From assembly GCF_036023875.1 (NCBI RefSeq), contig NZ_CP107931.1:4278001-4342000 (forward strand): a stretch of 64,000 bases of DNA, written 5' to 3'. Every line of letters starts with the position of its first letter. The first letter of the stretch is position 1. Source of the DNA: Mycobacterium sp. NBC_00419. Lineage in GTDB: Bacteria; Actinomycetota; Actinomycetes; Mycobacteriales; Mycobacteriaceae. The notes below the pieces were generated by a model, which was given only the letters and a program-made list of their open reading frames with translations, did not search any database and had not been told where the DNA came from. Positions 18,226-29,814 of the stretch are shown one piece after another. The position numbers were made by a program, and so were the translations under genes.

Positions 18226-19790
18226 CAGGTCAAGAATCTAGCCGCATTGTTCGCCAGGTCCAGCAGCGGCTGCGGCAACGCCCCGAGCGCGAAGGTGATC
18301 GCGGCCGTCAGGGTGATGGTCGCGACACTCAGCGAGCTCGGGGTGATGACCTCGGGGGCGTCCTCGGGCGGGTCGGTGAAGAACATCAGCACGATGACCC
18401 GGACGTAGAAGTAGGCGGCGATCGCCGAGGCGAGCACGCCGACCACCACCAGTGGGATGGCTCCGCCCTGACCGGCCGCCTTGAACACCGCGAACTTGCT
18501 GACGAATCCGCTGGTGAGCGGGATTCCGGCGAACGCAAGCAGGAACAGTGAAAACACCGCGCCGACAAGCGGATAGCGGCGACCCAGGCCGGCCCAGCGG
18601 GCCATCGAGGTTTCCTCGGCCCCGTTGGCGTCGCGCACCACGCTGACCACTGCGAAGGCGCCCAGCGTGGAGAACGCGTAGGCGAACAGGTAGAACAGCG
18701 TGGCCGACAGTCCGGGCCGATTCCCGGCGATCACACCGGTCAGGATGAAACCAGCGTGCGCCACCGCCGAGTAGGCCAGCATCCGCTTGACGTCGGTCTG
18801 CGTCACCGCGGTGACGGTGCCGACGACCATCGTCAGGATGGCCACCACCCACAACACCGGGCGCCAGCCGTGGTGCAGCGCGGGCAGCGCGACGTAGAAC
18901 ACCCGCAGCATCGCGCCGAACGCGGCGACCTTGGTGGCCGCGGCCATGAATCCGGTGATCGGGGTGGGGGCGCCCTGGTAGACGTCGGGCACCCACGAAT
19001 GGAACGGCACTGCACCGACTTTGAACAGCAGGCCGACGGTGACCAGGCCGGTACCGACGAGGGCCAGCGTGGTGTCGCCGGGTGTGGTGGCGATGGCCTG
19101 CTGGATGCCGGTCAGGCTCATCGTGCCGGCGTACCCGTACAGCATGGCGATGCCGAAGAGGAAGAACGCCGACGAGAATGCCCCGAGCAGAAAGTATTTC
19201 AGTGCCGCTTCCTGGGACAGGAGTCGACGGCGGCGGGCCAGCCCGCACATCAGGTACAGCGGGAGCGAGAAGACCTCCAGTGCGATGAACATCGTCAGGA
19301 AGTCACCGGCCGCGGGGAACAGCATCATCCCGCCGATGGCGAACATCGTCAGCGGAAAGACCTCGGTCTGGATCAGACCCGCCTTGGTGGCCACCTTCTC
19401 GGCCACGCTGCCCGGCACGGTCGAGGCATCCGCGGTGAACGCATCCAAAGCCACTGCACCGTCAGGTGATTCCGCCGGGGTGCGCCGTTCAGCGATCAGC
19501 AGCACACTGAGTATCCCGATGAGCAGAATGGTGCCCTGCAGGAACAGGGCGGGTCGGTCGATGTCGACGGCACCGACGATCACCGACTGCCCGAGCCCGT
19601 CGCCGAGGTCGCGGGCCAGCCTGGCGACTGCGAGCAGTGCGGCCACCAGAGCGGCAAGGCTCAATGCGACCTGCGTGAGATAGCGGGGCTTTCGCGGCAG
19701 GAACGCTTCGACGAGCACGCCTGCCACCGCCGCACCGAAGACGATCAACATCGGTGCCAGCTGGCTGTATTCGATGCTGGGCGGCGTCAT
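18225..19790 (-). CDS. nuoN: NADH-quinone oxidoreductase subunit N
   Basis: Antiporter-like proton-pumping membrane subunit of complex I, 521 residues and about 14 transmembrane helices. Complex I/antiporter signatures include the conserved lysine region LLFKVGAVPFHSWVPDVYQGAPTPITGFMAAATKVAAFG and DVKRMLAYSAVAHAG. The start ATG overlaps the nuoM stop by four bases (ATGA). It is the last nuo gene, followed by the coupled enoyl-CoA hydratase. An N-terminal extra hydrophobic stretch and a hydrophilic insertion around residues 110-135 (PAESPDGAVALDAFTADAST) are seen. Confidence 0.96.
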   Translation of the reverse strand: MTPPSIEYSQLAPMLIVFGAAVAGVLVEAFLPRKPRYLTQVALSLAALVAALLAVARLARDLGDGLGQSVIVGAVDIDRPALFLQGTILLIGILSVLLIAERRTPAESPDGAVALDAFTADASTVPGSVAEKVATKAGLIQTEVFPLTMFAIGGMMLFPAAGDFLTMFIALEVFSLPLYLMCGLARRRRLLSQEAALKYFLLGAFSSAFFLFGIAMLYGYAGTMSLTGIQQAIATTPGDTTLALVGTGLVTVGLLFKVGAVPFHSWVPDVYQGAPTPITGFMAAATKVAAFGAMLRVFYVALPALHHGWRPVLWVVAILTMVVGTVTAVTQTDVKRMLAYSAVAHAGFILTGVIAGNRPGLSATLFYLFAYAFSTLGAFAVVSVVRDANGAEETSMARWAGLGRRYPLVGAVFSLFLLAFAGIPLTSGFVSKFAVFKAAGQGGAIPLVVVGVLASAIAAYFYVRVIVLMFFTDPPEDAPEVITPSSLSVATITLTAAITFALGALPQPLLDLANNAARFLT

Positions 19791-21382
19791 GGCCGCGCTC
19801 CTTCCGCGACGGTGGGAGCCGGGTCGGGCTGGTGGATGGACGTCAGGGTCGCCGTGACGGCCGGATTGATCACGTCCAGTGCGATCTTCGGGTACACCCC
19901 GAGCGCGATCAGCAGGGCGATCAACGGGGCCACCACCACAAGCTCACGGCGGCCCAGATCGCGCACGGTCTCGTTGCCCTCGGTGACCGGGCCCGTCATC
20001 ATCCGCTGATACATCCACAGGATGTAGAGCGCCGAGAGCACCAGCGCGATCGTCGCACAGACCGCGAACACCGGATACCGGGTGAATGTGCCGATGAGAA
20101 CCAGGAATTCACTGATGAACGGTGCCAGACCGGGCAGCGACAACGTCGCCAGACCCGAGATCAGGAACGTGCCGGCCAGCACCGGCGCCACCTTCTGCAC
20201 CCCGCCGTAGGCGGCGATGACGCGCGTACCGCGCCGGCTCACCAGGAACCCGGCGATCAGGAACAGTGCGGCGGTCGAGATGCCGTGGTTGACCATGTAC
20301 AGCGTGGAGCCGGCCTGGCCCTGGCTGGTCATCACGAAAATGCCCAGGATGATGAAGCCGAAGTGACTGATCGAGGTGTAGGCGATCAGCCGCATGACAT
20401 CGGTCTGGCCGATCGCCAGGATCGCGCCGTAGACGATCCCGATCACGGCCAGGGCGACGATGACGGGCCGGAAGTACACCGCCGAATCGGGGAACAGCGG
20501 CAGGCAATACCGGAGCATGCCGAAGGTGCCGACCTTGTCCATCACCGCCATCATCAACACCGCCGAGGCAGGCGTGGCCTGCACGGCCGCATCAGGCAGC
20601 CACCGGTGAAACGGCCACAGTGGGGCCTTGACCGCGAAGGCGAACATGAAGCCGAGGAACAGCGCGTTGGCCACACCGGGTTGCAGGGCGAAATGCCCGG
20701 TGGACACGGCGTCGGCGATCGCCCGGAAGTCGAAGGTGCCGGCGTCGAAGGCCTTGCTGGTGGCGGTGACCACGTACAACCCGATGACGGCGGCCAGCAT
20801 GACCAGGCCGCCGAACAGGTTGTACAGCAGGAACTTCACCGCGGCCTTCGGAGCCGCGGAGGCGGCGACATCGGATTCAGTCCTGTTTCCTCCCCCGAAG
20901 CCACCGATGAGGAAGTACATCGGGATGAGCATCGCCTCGAAGAACACGTAGAACAGCAGGATGTCGAGGGCGGCCAGCGACATCAGGACCATGCCCTCGA
21001 CCGCGAGCGTCAGGGCGATGTAGCTGTGCGTCCCGCGTCCCGACAGTCCCGGCCGGTCGTCGGCGTCGTTCCATCCGGCGATCATCAGAAGCGGTACCAG
21101 TACCGCTGTCAGGACCACCAGAACCAGGGCGATGCCATCCAACCCGAGGATGTAGCCGGTGCCGAACGACGGGATCCACGGATGGTCTTCGACGAACTGG
21201 AACTGTTCACCGCCGGGCTGGAACCGCGCGGCCAGCACCAGCGACAGCACGAGTACCGCCAGCGCGACGAAAAGACCCGCGTACTTGGCGAATTGGCGCA
21301 GCGAGGCGGGTAGCACAATGATCACCGCCGCGCCGACGACGGGGATGGCCCACAGCAGGGTCAGCCACGGGATGGTCGTCAT
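19787..21382 (-). CDS. nuoM: NADH-quinone oxidoreductase subunit M
   Basis: Antiporter-like membrane subunit, 531 residues with about 14 transmembrane segments. The conserved core is FAVKAPLWPFHRWLPDAAVQATPASAVLMMAVMDKVGTFG and TDVMRLIAYTSISHFGFIILG. The glutamate in the first helices that matters for pumping is present in VFFEAMLIPMYFLIGG. It sits four bases after the nuoL stop and overlaps nuoN by four bases. The cytoplasmic and periplasmic loops look ordinary. Confidence 0.96.
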   Translation of the reverse strand: MTTIPWLTLLWAIPVVGAAVIIVLPASLRQFAKYAGLFVALAVLVLSLVLAARFQPGGEQFQFVEDHPWIPSFGTGYILGLDGIALVLVVLTAVLVPLLMIAGWNDADDRPGLSGRGTHSYIALTLAVEGMVLMSLAALDILLFYVFFEAMLIPMYFLIGGFGGGNRTESDVAASAAPKAAVKFLLYNLFGGLVMLAAVIGLYVVTATSKAFDAGTFDFRAIADAVSTGHFALQPGVANALFLGFMFAFAVKAPLWPFHRWLPDAAVQATPASAVLMMAVMDKVGTFGMLRYCLPLFPDSAVYFRPVIVALAVIGIVYGAILAIGQTDVMRLIAYTSISHFGFIILGIFVMTSQGQAGSTLYMVNHGISTAALFLIAGFLVSRRGTRVIAAYGGVQKVAPVLAGTFLISGLATLSLPGLAPFISEFLVLIGTFTRYPVFAVCATIALVLSALYILWMYQRMMTGPVTEGNETVRDLGRRELVVVAPLIALLIALGVYPKIALDVINPAVTATLTSIHQPDPAPTVAEGARP

Positions 21383-21386
21383 CAGC

Positions 21387-23270
21387 TCACCCCCATGTCC
21401 TGATCAGCACGGCGGCGATCACCAGTGCGGCACCGGCCAGCATCGACAGCGCGTAGGAGCGGGCGAAGCCGGTCTGCATCTGCCCCAGGCGGTCTGACAC
21501 CCGGCCCACCAGAGTCGCCAGCCCGTTGGCGGCGCCGTCGACGCCCTTGTCGTCGAACACCACCAGCGCCTTGGTCAGTTCCTGGCCGCCGCGCATGAAC
21601 GTCGCTTCGTTGAGGGCGTCGCCGTAGAGGTCGCGCCGCGCGGCGACGGTCAGCGCCGACACGTCCTGCGGCGCCGTCTGCGCAACGTTGTGCATGGCGT
21701 ACTGCCGGTAGGCGACGGCGACACCGATGGCCACGACACCCAGCACGGTCGTGGTCATGACCCAGGCCGGGATGGTGTGTTCGGCCTCGTGGCTGCCGAC
21801 CACCGGCTCCAGCCAGTTCTGCAGGGTGTGCCCGATTGCCAGTACCGCGCCCGCCCCGACCGAACCAACGGCCAGCACGATCATCGGCCAGGTCATCACG
21901 TGCGGGGATTCGTGCGGATGGCTATTGGGCTTCCACCGCTTCTGCCCGAAGAACGTCAGCAGCATCACGCGGGTCATGTAGAAGGCGGTGATGCCGGCAC
22001 CGAGCAGGGCAGCACCGCCGAGCAGCCACCCCCTGAGGCCGCCTGAATTGAAAGCGGTTTCGATGATGGCGTCCTTGGAGAAGAACCCGGCGAAGGGCGG
22101 CACCCCGATGATGGCCAAGTAGCCCAGGCCGAACGTCACGAAGGTGATCGGCAGCAGCGAACGCAGGCCACCGTAGCGGCGCATGTCGGTCTCGTCGTCC
22201 ATCGCGTGCATCACCGACCCGGCGCCGAGGAACAGACCGGCCTTGAAGAAGCCGTGAGTGATCAGATGCATGATGGCCACCGCGTAGCCCGCCGGCCCCA
22301 GGCCCGCGGCGAGCACCATGTAGCCGATCTGGGACATCGTGGAGGCGGCCAGCGCCTTCTTGATGTCGTCCTTGGCGCAGCCGATGATCGCGCCGAACAG
22401 CAGCGTCACCGCGCCGACGATGACGACCGCGGTCTGGGCGGCCGGTGCGGCGTTGAAGACCGGGCCCGAACGCACGATCAGGTACACCCCGGCGGTCACC
22501 ATCGTCGCGGCGTGGATCAGGGCCGAGACCGGGGTGGGGCCCTCCATGGCGTCACCCAGCCAGGACTGCAGCGGCACCTGGGCGCTCTTGCCGCAGGCGC
22601 CGAGTAGCAACAGCAGGCCGACGGCGGTCAGTGCGCCGTTCGTCATGCCCGGCACCGCGGCGAACACTGTGCTGAAGGTGACCGACCCGACTGAGGCGAA
22701 CAACACCATCAGCGCGATCGCCAGCCCCATGTCGCCCACGCGGTTGACCACGAAGGCCTTCTTGGCTGCGGCGGCGGCACTGGGCTTGTGCGACCAGAAA
22801 CCGATCAGCAGGTAGGACGCCAAACCCACGCCCTCCCAGCCCATGTAGAGGCCGAGGTAGTTGTCGGCGAGCACCAGCAGCAGCATCGCGGCGACGAACA
22901 GGTTGAGGTAGGCAAAAAACCGGCGGCGGGCGGGATCATGCGCCATGTAGCCGACGGAGTAGATGTGGATCAACGCACCCACCCCGGTGATCAGCAGCAC
23001 GAAGCAGACCGACAGCGCGTCGAGTTGCAGGCCGAAGTCCACCTTCAGCACCCCGACCGGCACCCAGGAGAACAACACCTCATGCACGCTGCGCTCCTCG
23101 GCGGGCAGGCCGAGAAGGTGGGTGAACAGCACTGCGCCACAGGCGAAAGCGCCGATCACCGTCGCGCAGCCCAGCAGATGGCCCCACGCGTCGGTGGCTT
23201 TTCCGCCCAGCAGCAGCACGACTGCCCCGGCCAGGGGCAGCGCAATGGTCAACCAGAGCAGCGTCGTCAT
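21387..23270 (-). CDS. nuoL: NADH-quinone oxidoreductase subunit L
   Basis: The largest antiporter-like subunit, 627 residues, with the long C-terminal amphipathic helix region that spans the membrane arm. Motifs: [56 protein letters not shown] and [21 protein letters not shown] 23270 lies one base from the nuoK stop. Length and order are standard, and the gene precedes nuoM by four bases. Confidence 0.96.
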   Translation of the reverse strand: MTTLLWLTIALPLAGAVVLLLGGKATDAWGHLLGCATVIGAFACGAVLFTHLLGLPAEERSVHEVLFSWVPVGVLKVDFGLQLDALSVCFVLLITGVGALIHIYSVGYMAHDPARRRFFAYLNLFVAAMLLLVLADNYLGLYMGWEGVGLASYLLIGFWSHKPSAAAAAKKAFVVNRVGDMGLAIALMVLFASVGSVTFSTVFAAVPGMTNGALTAVGLLLLLGACGKSAQVPLQSWLGDAMEGPTPVSALIHAATMVTAGVYLIVRSGPVFNAAPAAQTAVVIVGAVTLLFGAIIGCAKDDIKKALAASTMSQIGYMVLAAGLGPAGYAVAIMHLITHGFFKAGLFLGAGSVMHAMDDETDMRRYGGLRSLLPITFVTFGLGYLAIIGVPPFAGFFSKDAIIETAFNSGGLRGWLLGGAALLGAGITAFYMTRVMLLTFFGQKRWKPNSHPHESPHVMTWPMIVLAVGSVGAGAVLAIGHTLQNWLEPVVGSHEAEHTIPAWVMTTTVLGVVAIGVAVAYRQYAMHNVAQTAPQDVSALTVAARRDLYGDALNEATFMRGGQELTKALVVFDDKGVDGAANGLATLVGRVSDRLGQMQTGFARSYALSMLAGAALVIAAVLIRTWG

Positions 23271-23271
23271 A

Positions 23272-23571
23272 TCAATGCCGCAGCAGGTGGGCGTCGTCGA
23301 CGTTGGCGCTTCGTCGGGTCCGGAAGATGGTCATGATGATGGCCAGGCCGACCACCACCTCGCAGGCCGCCACCACCATGGTGAAGAACGCGACCACCTG
23401 GCCGTCGAGATGGCCGTGCATGCGGGAGAACGTGACGAATGCCAGATTGCAGGCATTGAGCATCAACTCCACGCACATGAACATGATGATGGCGTTGCGC
23501 CGCAACAACACCCCGGATGCGCCAATGGTGAACAGCAGCACCGACAGGTAGAGGTAGTTGGCCGGGTTCAC
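23272..23571 (-). CDS. nuoK: NADH-quinone oxidoreductase subunit K
   Basis: A small membrane subunit of 99 residues with three transmembrane helices. The two buried glutamates of the proton path are visible in [14 protein letters not shown] and [14 protein letters not shown]. The start is GTG 23571, overlapping the nuoJ stop by four bases (GTGA). The surrounding frame stays open upstream to 23859, but that part lies within nuoJ and is not coding. Confidence 0.95.
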   Translation of the reverse strand: MNPANYLYLSVLLFTIGASGVLLRRNAIIMFMCVELMLNACNLAFVTFSRMHGHLDGQVVAFFTMVVAACEVVVGLAIIMTIFRTRRSANVDDAHLLRH

Positions 23572-24326
23572 TGCTCGCCGTCCCTGCCCTCGGGTACCGA
23601 CACCGATTGGCGCTGGGTGATCATCGACACCGAGGAGTCCTCGTCGGAGCCGTCGGGCAGCCAGGCGAAGGTGTCGACGGCATTGTGCCGGGCGAAGACG
23701 CCGGGCGCCGGTAGCGGGGTGGCCCGCTGGCCGGTGCGGAAGCGTTCGACGACCATCTCGCGCTGCGACTTTCGCCGCTCGAAGCGTTCCCGGTGAGCCA
23801 GCACCATCGCACCCAGCGCCGCAGTGATCAGCAGCGCGCTGGTGAGTTCGAAGGCCCACAGATCGCGGGTGAAGATCAGGGTCGCCAGGCCTTCGACGTT
23901 GCCGCCCTGGTTGGCCTGCGCCAAGCCGGTGAAGCCCGTCGTCGCCACCGAGCCGATACCGGCGATCAGCAGGATCCCGAAGCCGAGGCCGGCCACGATG
24001 GCCGCGACACGTTGCCCCCGAATGGTTTCCACCAGGGACTCCGAGGAGTCGACACCGATGAGCATCAACACGAACAGGAACAGCATCATCACCGCGCCGG
24101 TGTAGACCACCACCTGGACCACGCCGAGGAACAGTGCCTCCTGCGCCACGTAGATCATCGCCAGCGCGATCATGGTCGAGGCCAGGAAGATGGCGGCGTA
24201 GACGGCTTTGGGTGCGGCGACCACACCGATGGCCCCGGCGACGGCGATCGCGCCCAGGATCCAGAACGCCACCGCCTCGGATGTCGAGGTATGGGTCAGT
24301 GTTTCGGCTGCCAGCAGCGTGATCAC
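23568..24326 (-). CDS. nuoJ: NADH-quinone oxidoreductase subunit J
   Basis: A membrane subunit of 252 residues with five transmembrane helices in the first 175 residues, including the conserved [33 protein letters not shown] (pi-bulge helix TM3). A hydrophilic C-terminal tail of about 75 residues ([22 protein letters not shown] onward) is long compared with enterobacterial NuoJ but common in actinobacteria. The start is GTG 24326, overlapping nuoI by four bases. Confidence 0.95.
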   Translation of the reverse strand: MITLLAAETLTHTSTSEAVAFWILGAIAVAGAIGVVAAPKAVYAAIFLASTMIALAMIYVAQEALFLGVVQVVVYTGAVMMLFLFVLMLIGVDSSESLVETIRGQRVAAIVAGLGFGILLIAGIGSVATTGFTGLAQANQGGNVEGLATLIFTRDLWAFELTSALLITAALGAMVLAHRERFERRKSQREMVVERFRTGQRATPLPAPGVFARHNAVDTFAWLPDGSDEDSSVSMITQRQSVSVPEGRDGEQ

Positions 24327-24889
24327 CGGGTCACCTCCTCGGAGCCGGGGATGCCGGGCCTGATCCCCGGGTCGCTTCGCTCCTGCCCGCCGACCCTGCC
24401 CAGGTAGTAGTCGTCGTCGGTGGTGCCCGGCGCCATCGGGTGTGGCGGCGGTTGCATGCCCGGCTGCAGCGGCGCCAGCAGCTTGTCCTTGCCGTAGATC
24501 AGGTCACCGCGGTTGTCGTCGGCCATCTCGTAGATGTTGGTCATCGTCAGCGCACGGGTGGGGCAGGCCTCGATGCACAGTCCGCAGCCGATGCAGCGCA
24601 GATAGTTGATCTGATACACCCGGCCGTAGCGCTCGCCGGGGGAGAAGCGTTCGGCCTCGGTGTTGTCGGCGCCTTCCACATAGATCGCGTCGGCGGGGCA
24701 GGCCCATGCGCACAGCTCACAGCCGATGCACTTCTCCAGGCCGTCGGGGTAGCGGTTGAGTTGGTGGCGGCCGTGGTAGCGCGGCGCCACCGGGCCCGGC
24801 GTCTCGGGATACCCCTCGGTGATCGGGCGCTTGAACATCGCACCGAAGGTGACACCGAAACCCTTGACGGCGTCGAGGAACTTAGGCAT
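24323..24889 (-). CDS. nuoI: NADH-quinone oxidoreductase subunit I (2x[4Fe-4S])
   Basis: Peripheral-arm ferredoxin-type subunit of 188 residues carrying clusters N6a and N6b. The two binding motifs are [12 protein letters not shown] and [12 protein letters not shown]. It connects NuoG electrons to NuoB and quinone. The C-terminal extension after residue 130 is Pro/Gly-rich ([15 protein letters not shown]). Its ATG overlaps the nuoH end by eight bases. Confidence 0.96.
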   Translation of the reverse strand: MPKFLDAVKGFGVTFGAMFKRPITEGYPETPGPVAPRYHGRHQLNRYPDGLEKCIGCELCAWACPADAIYVEGADNTEAERFSPGERYGRVYQINYLRCIGCGLCIEACPTRALTMTNIYEMADDNRGDLIYGKDKLLAPLQPGMQPPPHPMAPGTTDDDYYLGRVGGQERSDPGIRPGIPGSEEVTR

Positions 24890-26123
24890 CGGCTTTCTCC
24901 TTGGCTGTTATCGGGCCGAGCGCCGGCAGGCCGGGCATTGGAGGTATCGGGAACGCGCCGGCATCGGCGGGCGGTGCCGGCGCCTCCGGGTGACGGTCAG
25001 CCCGCCTGCGGCGCAACGCCTTGACCGCCAGCAGGACCAGCAGCAGTGCAGCGGCGGCGAGCAGGCCCGGGATCACACCGGTGACCCCGCTGGCGTGCAG
25101 AACCGCGACGATCATGATCCACACCAGCGACACCGGGATCAGTAGCTTCCAGCCCAGGGCCATGAACTGGTCGTAGCGCATGCGGGGCAGCGTGGCCCGC
25201 AGCCACATGAACACGAACAGGAACGTCCACACCTTGGCCACGAACCAGATCAGCGGCAACCAGCCGGTGTTGGCCCCGGGAATCAGGCTCAGCGGCCACG
25301 GTGCGTGCCAGCCGCCGAGGAACAGCGTGGTCGCCAGGGCCGAGACGGTGGTCATGTTGACGTACTCGGCCAGCATGAACATCGCGAACTTCAACGAGCT
25401 GTACTCGGTATGGAAGCCGCCCACCAGTTCGCCCTCGGCCTCCGGCAGGTCGAAGGGGGCGCGGTTGGTCTCGCCGACCATCGCCGTGACGTACACCGCG
25501 AACGACGGCAGCAGCAGGAAGACGTACCACGTCTTCTCCTGGGCGGCAACGATTCCCGATGTCGACATGGTTCCGGAGTAGACGAACACCGCTGCGAACG
25601 ACAGCGCCATCGCGATCTCGTAGGAGACCACCTGGGCGCTGGAACGCAGACCGCCCAGCAGCGGGTAGGTCGATCCTGAGGCCCACCCGGCCAGGACGAT
25701 CCCGTACACGCCGATCGAGGTGACGGCCAGGATGAACAGGACTGCCACCGGCAGGTCGGTCAACTGCAGGGGAGTCTGGTGGCCGAACACCGACACCACC
25801 GGACCCAACGGGATGACGGAAAAGGCCGTGATCGCCGGAATCACCGAAATGATCGGTGCCAGAAGGTAAATGGGCTTGTCTACCCCGGTGGGTGTCAGCC
25901 CTTCCTTCAGTGCGAGTTTGATGCCGTCGGCCAGGGACTGCAGCAGACCGAACGGTCCCACCCGGTTCGGGCCGTAGCGCATCTGCATGCGGCCCAGGAT
26001 CTTGCGTTCGGCGAGGATCGCGACCAGCACGGTCAGCAGCAGGAACACGAAGATCGCCAGCGCCTTGATCAGGATCAGCCACCACGGGTCGTGGCCGAAC
26101 ACCGTCATGTCCGGATAACTCAC
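24882..26123 (-). CDS. nuoH: NADH-quinone oxidoreductase subunit H
   Basis: Membrane subunit at the quinone site, 413 residues and eight core helices. Signatures are [35 protein letters not shown] and [28 protein letters not shown] chose GTG 26123 because it overlaps the nuoG stop (GTGA), the pattern at most junctions of this operon; ATG 26108 ([10 protein letters not shown]) is equally possible and matches the N-terminus I recall from M. tuberculosis. The frame upstream of 26123 is inside nuoG and non-coding. Confidence 0.95.
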   Translation of the reverse strand: MSYPDMTVFGHDPWWLILIKALAIFVFLLLTVLVAILAERKILGRMQMRYGPNRVGPFGLLQSLADGIKLALKEGLTPTGVDKPIYLLAPIISVIPAITAFSVIPLGPVVSVFGHQTPLQLTDLPVAVLFILAVTSIGVYGIVLAGWASGSTYPLLGGLRSSAQVVSYEIAMALSFAAVFVYSGTMSTSGIVAAQEKTWYVFLLLPSFAVYVTAMVGETNRAPFDLPEAEGELVGGFHTEYSSLKFAMFMLAEYVNMTTVSALATTLFLGGWHAPWPLSLIPGANTGWLPLIWFVAKVWTFLFVFMWLRATLPRMRYDQFMALGWKLLIPVSLVWIMIVAVLHASGVTGVIPGLLAAAALLLVLLAVKALRRRRADRHPEAPAPPADAGAFPIPPMPGLPALGPITAKEKADA

Positions 26124-28504
26124 GGCGCCTCCCGCTCGATCTGGACCACGGTGCCGGTGGTGACGGCGAGCTCGTCGTGGACCGCGCTGCCGGGTGATTT
26201 CAGCGGCAACCACACGACGCCGTCGGGCATCTCGGTGATCACCAGCGGCAGGGTGACCGCACCGCGCCCGCTGGACACGCTGACCACATCCCCTTCGGCG
26301 GCGCCGATTCCCGCCGCGGTCGCCGGCGACAACCGCACCACCGCGGGCCGCGCGGTTCCCGCCAGATACGGCTCACCATCCTGTAAGCGGGCGTCGTCCA
26401 ACAACATCCGCCAGCCGGCCAGCACCGCCTCGCCACTGTCGAGCGACGGCGCCCGTCCTGGCGGCACCTCGGGTGCCGCTGCCCGGGCCCCGTCCCAGCC
26501 GCCCAGTGCGGCCAGCTCGGTGCGGGCCTGCTCGGCGGTACGGAACCCGAGGTCGGCGCCGAGTTCGTCGGCCATCGTCTGCAACACCCGCAGATCGGCG
26601 AACGCGTTGGACGGCAGCGCCGGTTCGAACGGCCGGTTGCGGCCCTCCCAGTTGGTGAACGAACCCGCCTTCTCGGCGACCGGCGCCACCGGGAACACGA
26701 CGTCGGCGAGCGCGGTCACCGCCGACTCGCGCAGCTCCAGGCTCACCACGAACCCCGCGGCTTCGATGGCCGCAAGCGTGGTGTGCGGGTCGGGCAGGTC
26801 GGCGGGATCCACGCCGCCGACCAGTAGCGCGTCGAGCTCACCGTCGGCGGCGGCGGCAAGGATGCCGCTGGTGTCGCGGCCCTCCTCGGCAACGAGCTCG
26901 TCGACATGCCAAGCGGCTCTGAGCTGTTCGCGGGCCGCCGCGTCGGTCACCGGCCGGCCGCCGGGCAGCAGGTTGGGCAGGCATCCGGCGTCCAGAGCGC
27001 CGCGTTCCCCGGCGCGGCGCGGAATCCAGGCCAGCCGCGCGCCGGTCCGCTGTGCCAACCGGCAGGCGGCCGACAACGCCCCCGGGCTGGTGGCCAGCCG
27101 CTCACCGACGAGGATGACCGCACCGGGTTCGGACAACAGCGCCTCGTCGAGGCTGTCCAGCGCCGCGGCCTCTCCACCGGGTGCGGTCGTCAGGACGTGC
27201 GCGGCCAGCTTCACCGACCCGCGCGAGGCCAGCGGCGCCACCGCCACTACCTTGAGCCCTCGTTTGCGGACCGCCTTGCGCAACCGCAGGAACACGATCG
27301 GCGATTCTTCCTCCGGCTCGAATCCGGCCAGCACGACCACCGGCGCAGTTTCCAGATCGGCGTAGCTGACGGGCCTTCGCCCGGCAACGTGCGCGGCCAG
27401 GAACTGCGCCTCCTCCACCGAATGGGGGCGGCTGCGCATGTCGATGTCGTTGGTGCGCAGCACCATTCGGGCGAACTTGGAGTAGGCGTAGGCGTCCTCG
27501 GTGGTCACCCTGCCACCGACCAGGACACCGGTGCGCCCTGCCGTCAGCCCGGCGACGGCGGTCGCGATGGCCTCCGACCACGAGGCATGGCGGAGCCCGC
27601 CGTCGTCGTCGCGAACCAGGGGAGTGGTGATCCGGTCGCCCAGGGTCGGGTAGGTGAATGCCCAGCGGCCCTTGTCGCAGTTCCACTCCTCGTTGACCTC
27701 GGGGTCGTCGCCGGCCAGCCGACGCAGCACGACACCGCGGCGATGATCGGTGCGCTGGGCGCAACCCGATGCGCAGTGTTCGCACGCACTGGGACTGGAG
27801 ACGAGGTCGAACGGGCGGGCACGGAAGCGGTAGGCGGTTCCGGTCAGCGCGCCCACCGGGCAGATCTGGACGGTGTTGCCACTGAAGTACGAGTCGAACG
27901 GCTCACCGGTGGCGATCCCGACCTGCTGCAGTGCACCGCGTTCGAGCAATTCAATGAACGGGTCCCCGGCGATCTGGGTGGAGAACCGGGTGCACCGCGC
28001 ACACAGCACACACCGCTCACGGTCGAGCAAGACCTGCCTGGACAGGTTGATCGGCTTGGGGAAGGTGCGTTTGATGTCGGTGAACCGGGTCTCCACCCGC
28101 CCGTTGGACATCGCCTGGTTCTGCAGCGGGCATTCCCCACCCTTGTCGCACACCGGGCAGTCCAGCGGGTGGTTGATCAGCAGCAGCTCCATCACGCCGT
28201 GCTGGGCCTTGTCGGCGGACTCGGAGGTGTACTGGGTGCGCACCACCATGCCCTCGGTGACGGTGATCGTGCACGAGGCCATCGGCTTGCGTTGGCCTTC
28301 GACCTCGACCAGGCACTGCCGGCAGGCGCCCACCGGGTCGAGCAGCGGGTGGTCGCAGAACCGGGGGATCTGCACGCCCATCAACTCGGCGGCGCGAATC
28401 ACCAACGTGCCCTTGGGAACCGCCAACTCGACATCGTCGATCACGAGGTTGACCATCTCGACTGACGCAACCGGTGGCGCACCTGCATCTTTGGCCTGTG
28501 TCAC
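26120..28504 (-). CDS. nuoG: NADH-quinone oxidoreductase subunit G
   Basis: The largest peripheral subunit, 794 residues. The N-terminal [2Fe-2S] domain ([23 protein letters not shown]) is followed by the His-Cys region [13 protein letters not shown], a [4Fe-4S] ferredoxin-like segment ([10 protein letters not shown]) and [11 protein letters not shown] (possible N7 site). A molybdopterin-oxidoreductase-like domain without cofactor role makes up the rest. GTG 28504 overlaps the nuoF stop by four bases. The length is close to the roughly 800 residues of mycobacterial NuoG. Confidence 0.96.
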   Translation of the reverse strand: MTQAKDAGAPPVASVEMVNLVIDDVELAVPKGTLVIRAAELMGVQIPRFCDHPLLDPVGACRQCLVEVEGQRKPMASCTITVTEGMVVRTQYTSESADKAQHGVMELLLINHPLDCPVCDKGGECPLQNQAMSNGRVETRFTDIKRTFPKPINLSRQVLLDRERCVLCARCTRFSTQIAGDPFIELLERGALQQVGIATGEPFDSYFSGNTVQICPVGALTGTAYRFRARPFDLVSSPSACEHCASGCAQRTDHRRGVVLRRLAGDDPEVNEEWNCDKGRWAFTYPTLGDRITTPLVRDDDGGLRHASWSEAIATAVAGLTAGRTGVLVGGRVTTEDAYAYSKFARMVLRTNDIDMRSRPHSVEEAQFLAAHVAGRRPVSYADLETAPVVVLAGFEPEEESPIVFLRLRKAVRKRGLKVVAVAPLASRGSVKLAAHVLTTAPGGEAAALDSLDEALLSEPGAVILVGERLATSPGALSAACRLAQRTGARLAWIPRRAGERGALDAGCLPNLLPGGRPVTDAAAREQLRAAWHVDELVAEEGRDTSGILAAAADGELDALLVGGVDPADLPDPHTTLAAIEAAGFVVSLELRESAVTALADVVFPVAPVAEKAGSFTNWEGRNRPFEPALPSNAFADLRVLQTMADELGADLGFRTAEQARTELAALGGWDGARAAAPEVPPGRAPSLDSGEAVLAGWRMLLDDARLQDGEPYLAGTARPAVVRLSPATAAGIGAAEGDVVSVSSGRGAVTLPLVITEMPDGVVWLPLKSPGSAVHDELAVTTGTVVQIEREAP

Positions 28505-29814
28505 GCTCCCACTCCTTCCGGTGCGGCCAGCATCGAGGCATACGGATCGATGGGGCAGGTGCCATCCAGGTGCGCCTCGTACTCCTCGCGGAAGTACTTG
28601 ATCGAGGAGATGATCGGCGAGGCCGCACCGTCGCCCAACGCGCAGAACGACTTTCCGAAGATGGTGTCGGAGATGTCGAGCAGCTTGTCGATGTCCTCGG
28701 CGGTCCCGCGGCCCGTCTCGAGCCGCTCGTAGATCTGGGCCAGCCAGTAGGTGCCCTCCCGGCACGGTGTGCACTTGCCGCACGACTCGTGGGCGTAGAA
28801 CTGGGTCCACCGGCGCACCGCGCGGACCACACAGGTGGTCTCGTCGAAGATCTGAAGAGCCTTGGTGCCCAGCATCGACCCCACCGAGGCCATACCCTCG
28901 TAATCCAGTGGCACGTCGAGGTGTTCGGGGGTCAGCAGCGGAGTCGACGACCCGCCCGGTGTCCAGAACTTCAACTCGTGCCCGGCGCGGATACCGCCCG
29001 CATAGTCGAGCAGTTCGCGCAGCGTGATGCCCAGCGGCGCCTCGTACTGACCGGGCCGCGTCACATGCCCGGACAGCGAGTACAGCGTGAAGCCGGGGGA
29101 CTTCTCCGTCCCCATCGACTTGAACCAGTCCACCCCGCGCTGCAGGATCGGCGGGACGCTGGCGATCGACTCGACATTGTTGACGACGGTGGGGCAGGCG
29201 TACAGGCCGGCGACCGCCGGGAACGGCGGACGCAGCCGGGGCTGGCCGCGACGGCCCTCCAGCGAGTCCAGCAGTGCGGTCTCCTCACCACAGATGTAGG
29301 CGCCCGCACCGGCGTGCACGATCAGGTCGAGATCGAATCCCGAGCCCAGGATGTCGGTGCCGAGGTAGCCCGCCGCGTAGGCCTCGGCCACCGCGTTCTG
29401 CAACCGGCGCAGCACCGGCACCACCTCACCGCGCACATAGATGAACGCGTGCCGGGCCCGAATCGCGTACGCCGCGATGATCGCCCCTTCCACCAGGAAG
29501 TGCGGGGTAGTGAACAGCAGCGGAATGTCCTTGCAGGTGCCGGGCTCCGACTCGTCGGCGTTGATCACCAGATACTTCGGCTTGGCCCCCGCGCCGGTGG
29601 CCTCCTGCGGGATGAACGACCACTTGGTGCCGGTAGGAAATCCCGCACCGCCGCGCCCGCGCAGCCCGGATTCCTTGACCGTCGTGATGACGTCGTCGGG
29701 CTTCATGCCCAGCGCGGTGCGCAGCCCCCGGTAGCCGTCATGGCGCAGATAGGTGGCCAGAGTCCACGGTTCGGGTTCGTCCCAGAACCGGCTCAGCACC
29801 GGCGTCAGCTTCAT
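28501..29814 (-). CDS. nuoF: NADH-quinone oxidoreductase subunit F (NADH and FMN site)
   Basis: NADH dehydrogenase flavoprotein, 437 residues. The FMN/NADH glycine-rich loop is [16 protein letters not shown], the second nucleotide segment [21 protein letters not shown], and the N3 [4Fe-4S] ligands lie in [13 protein letters not shown] with a further Cys near FCALGDGA. It overlaps nuoE by four bases at its start (ATGA) and nuoG by four at its end. Confidence 0.96.
   Translation of the reverse strand: MKLTPVLSRFWDEPEPWTLATYLRHDGYRGLRTALGMKPDDVITTVKESGLRGRGGAGFPTGTKWSFIPQEATGAGAKPKYLVINADESEPGTCKDIPLLFTTPHFLVEGAIIAAYAIRARHAFIYVRGEVVPVLRRLQNAVAEAYAAGYLGTDILGSGFDLDLIVHAGAGAYICGEETALLDSLEGRRGQPRLRPPFPAVAGLYACPTVVNNVESIASVPPILQRGVDWFKSMGTEKSPGFTLYSLSGHVTRPGQYEAPLGITLRELLDYAGGIRAGHELKFWTPGGSSTPLLTPEHLDVPLDYEGMASVGSMLGTKALQIFDETTCVVRAVRRWTQFYAHESCGKCTPCREGTYWLAQIYERLETGRGTAEDIDKLLDISDTIFGKSFCALGDGAASPIISSIKYFREEYEAHLDGTCPIDPYASMLAAPEGVGA

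Noticed and set aside
19754..21313. A 519-codon open frame antisense to nuoM
   Set aside because: It reads as a His/Asp/Gln/Arg-rich low-complexity protein, while the opposite strand encodes a perfect NuoM.
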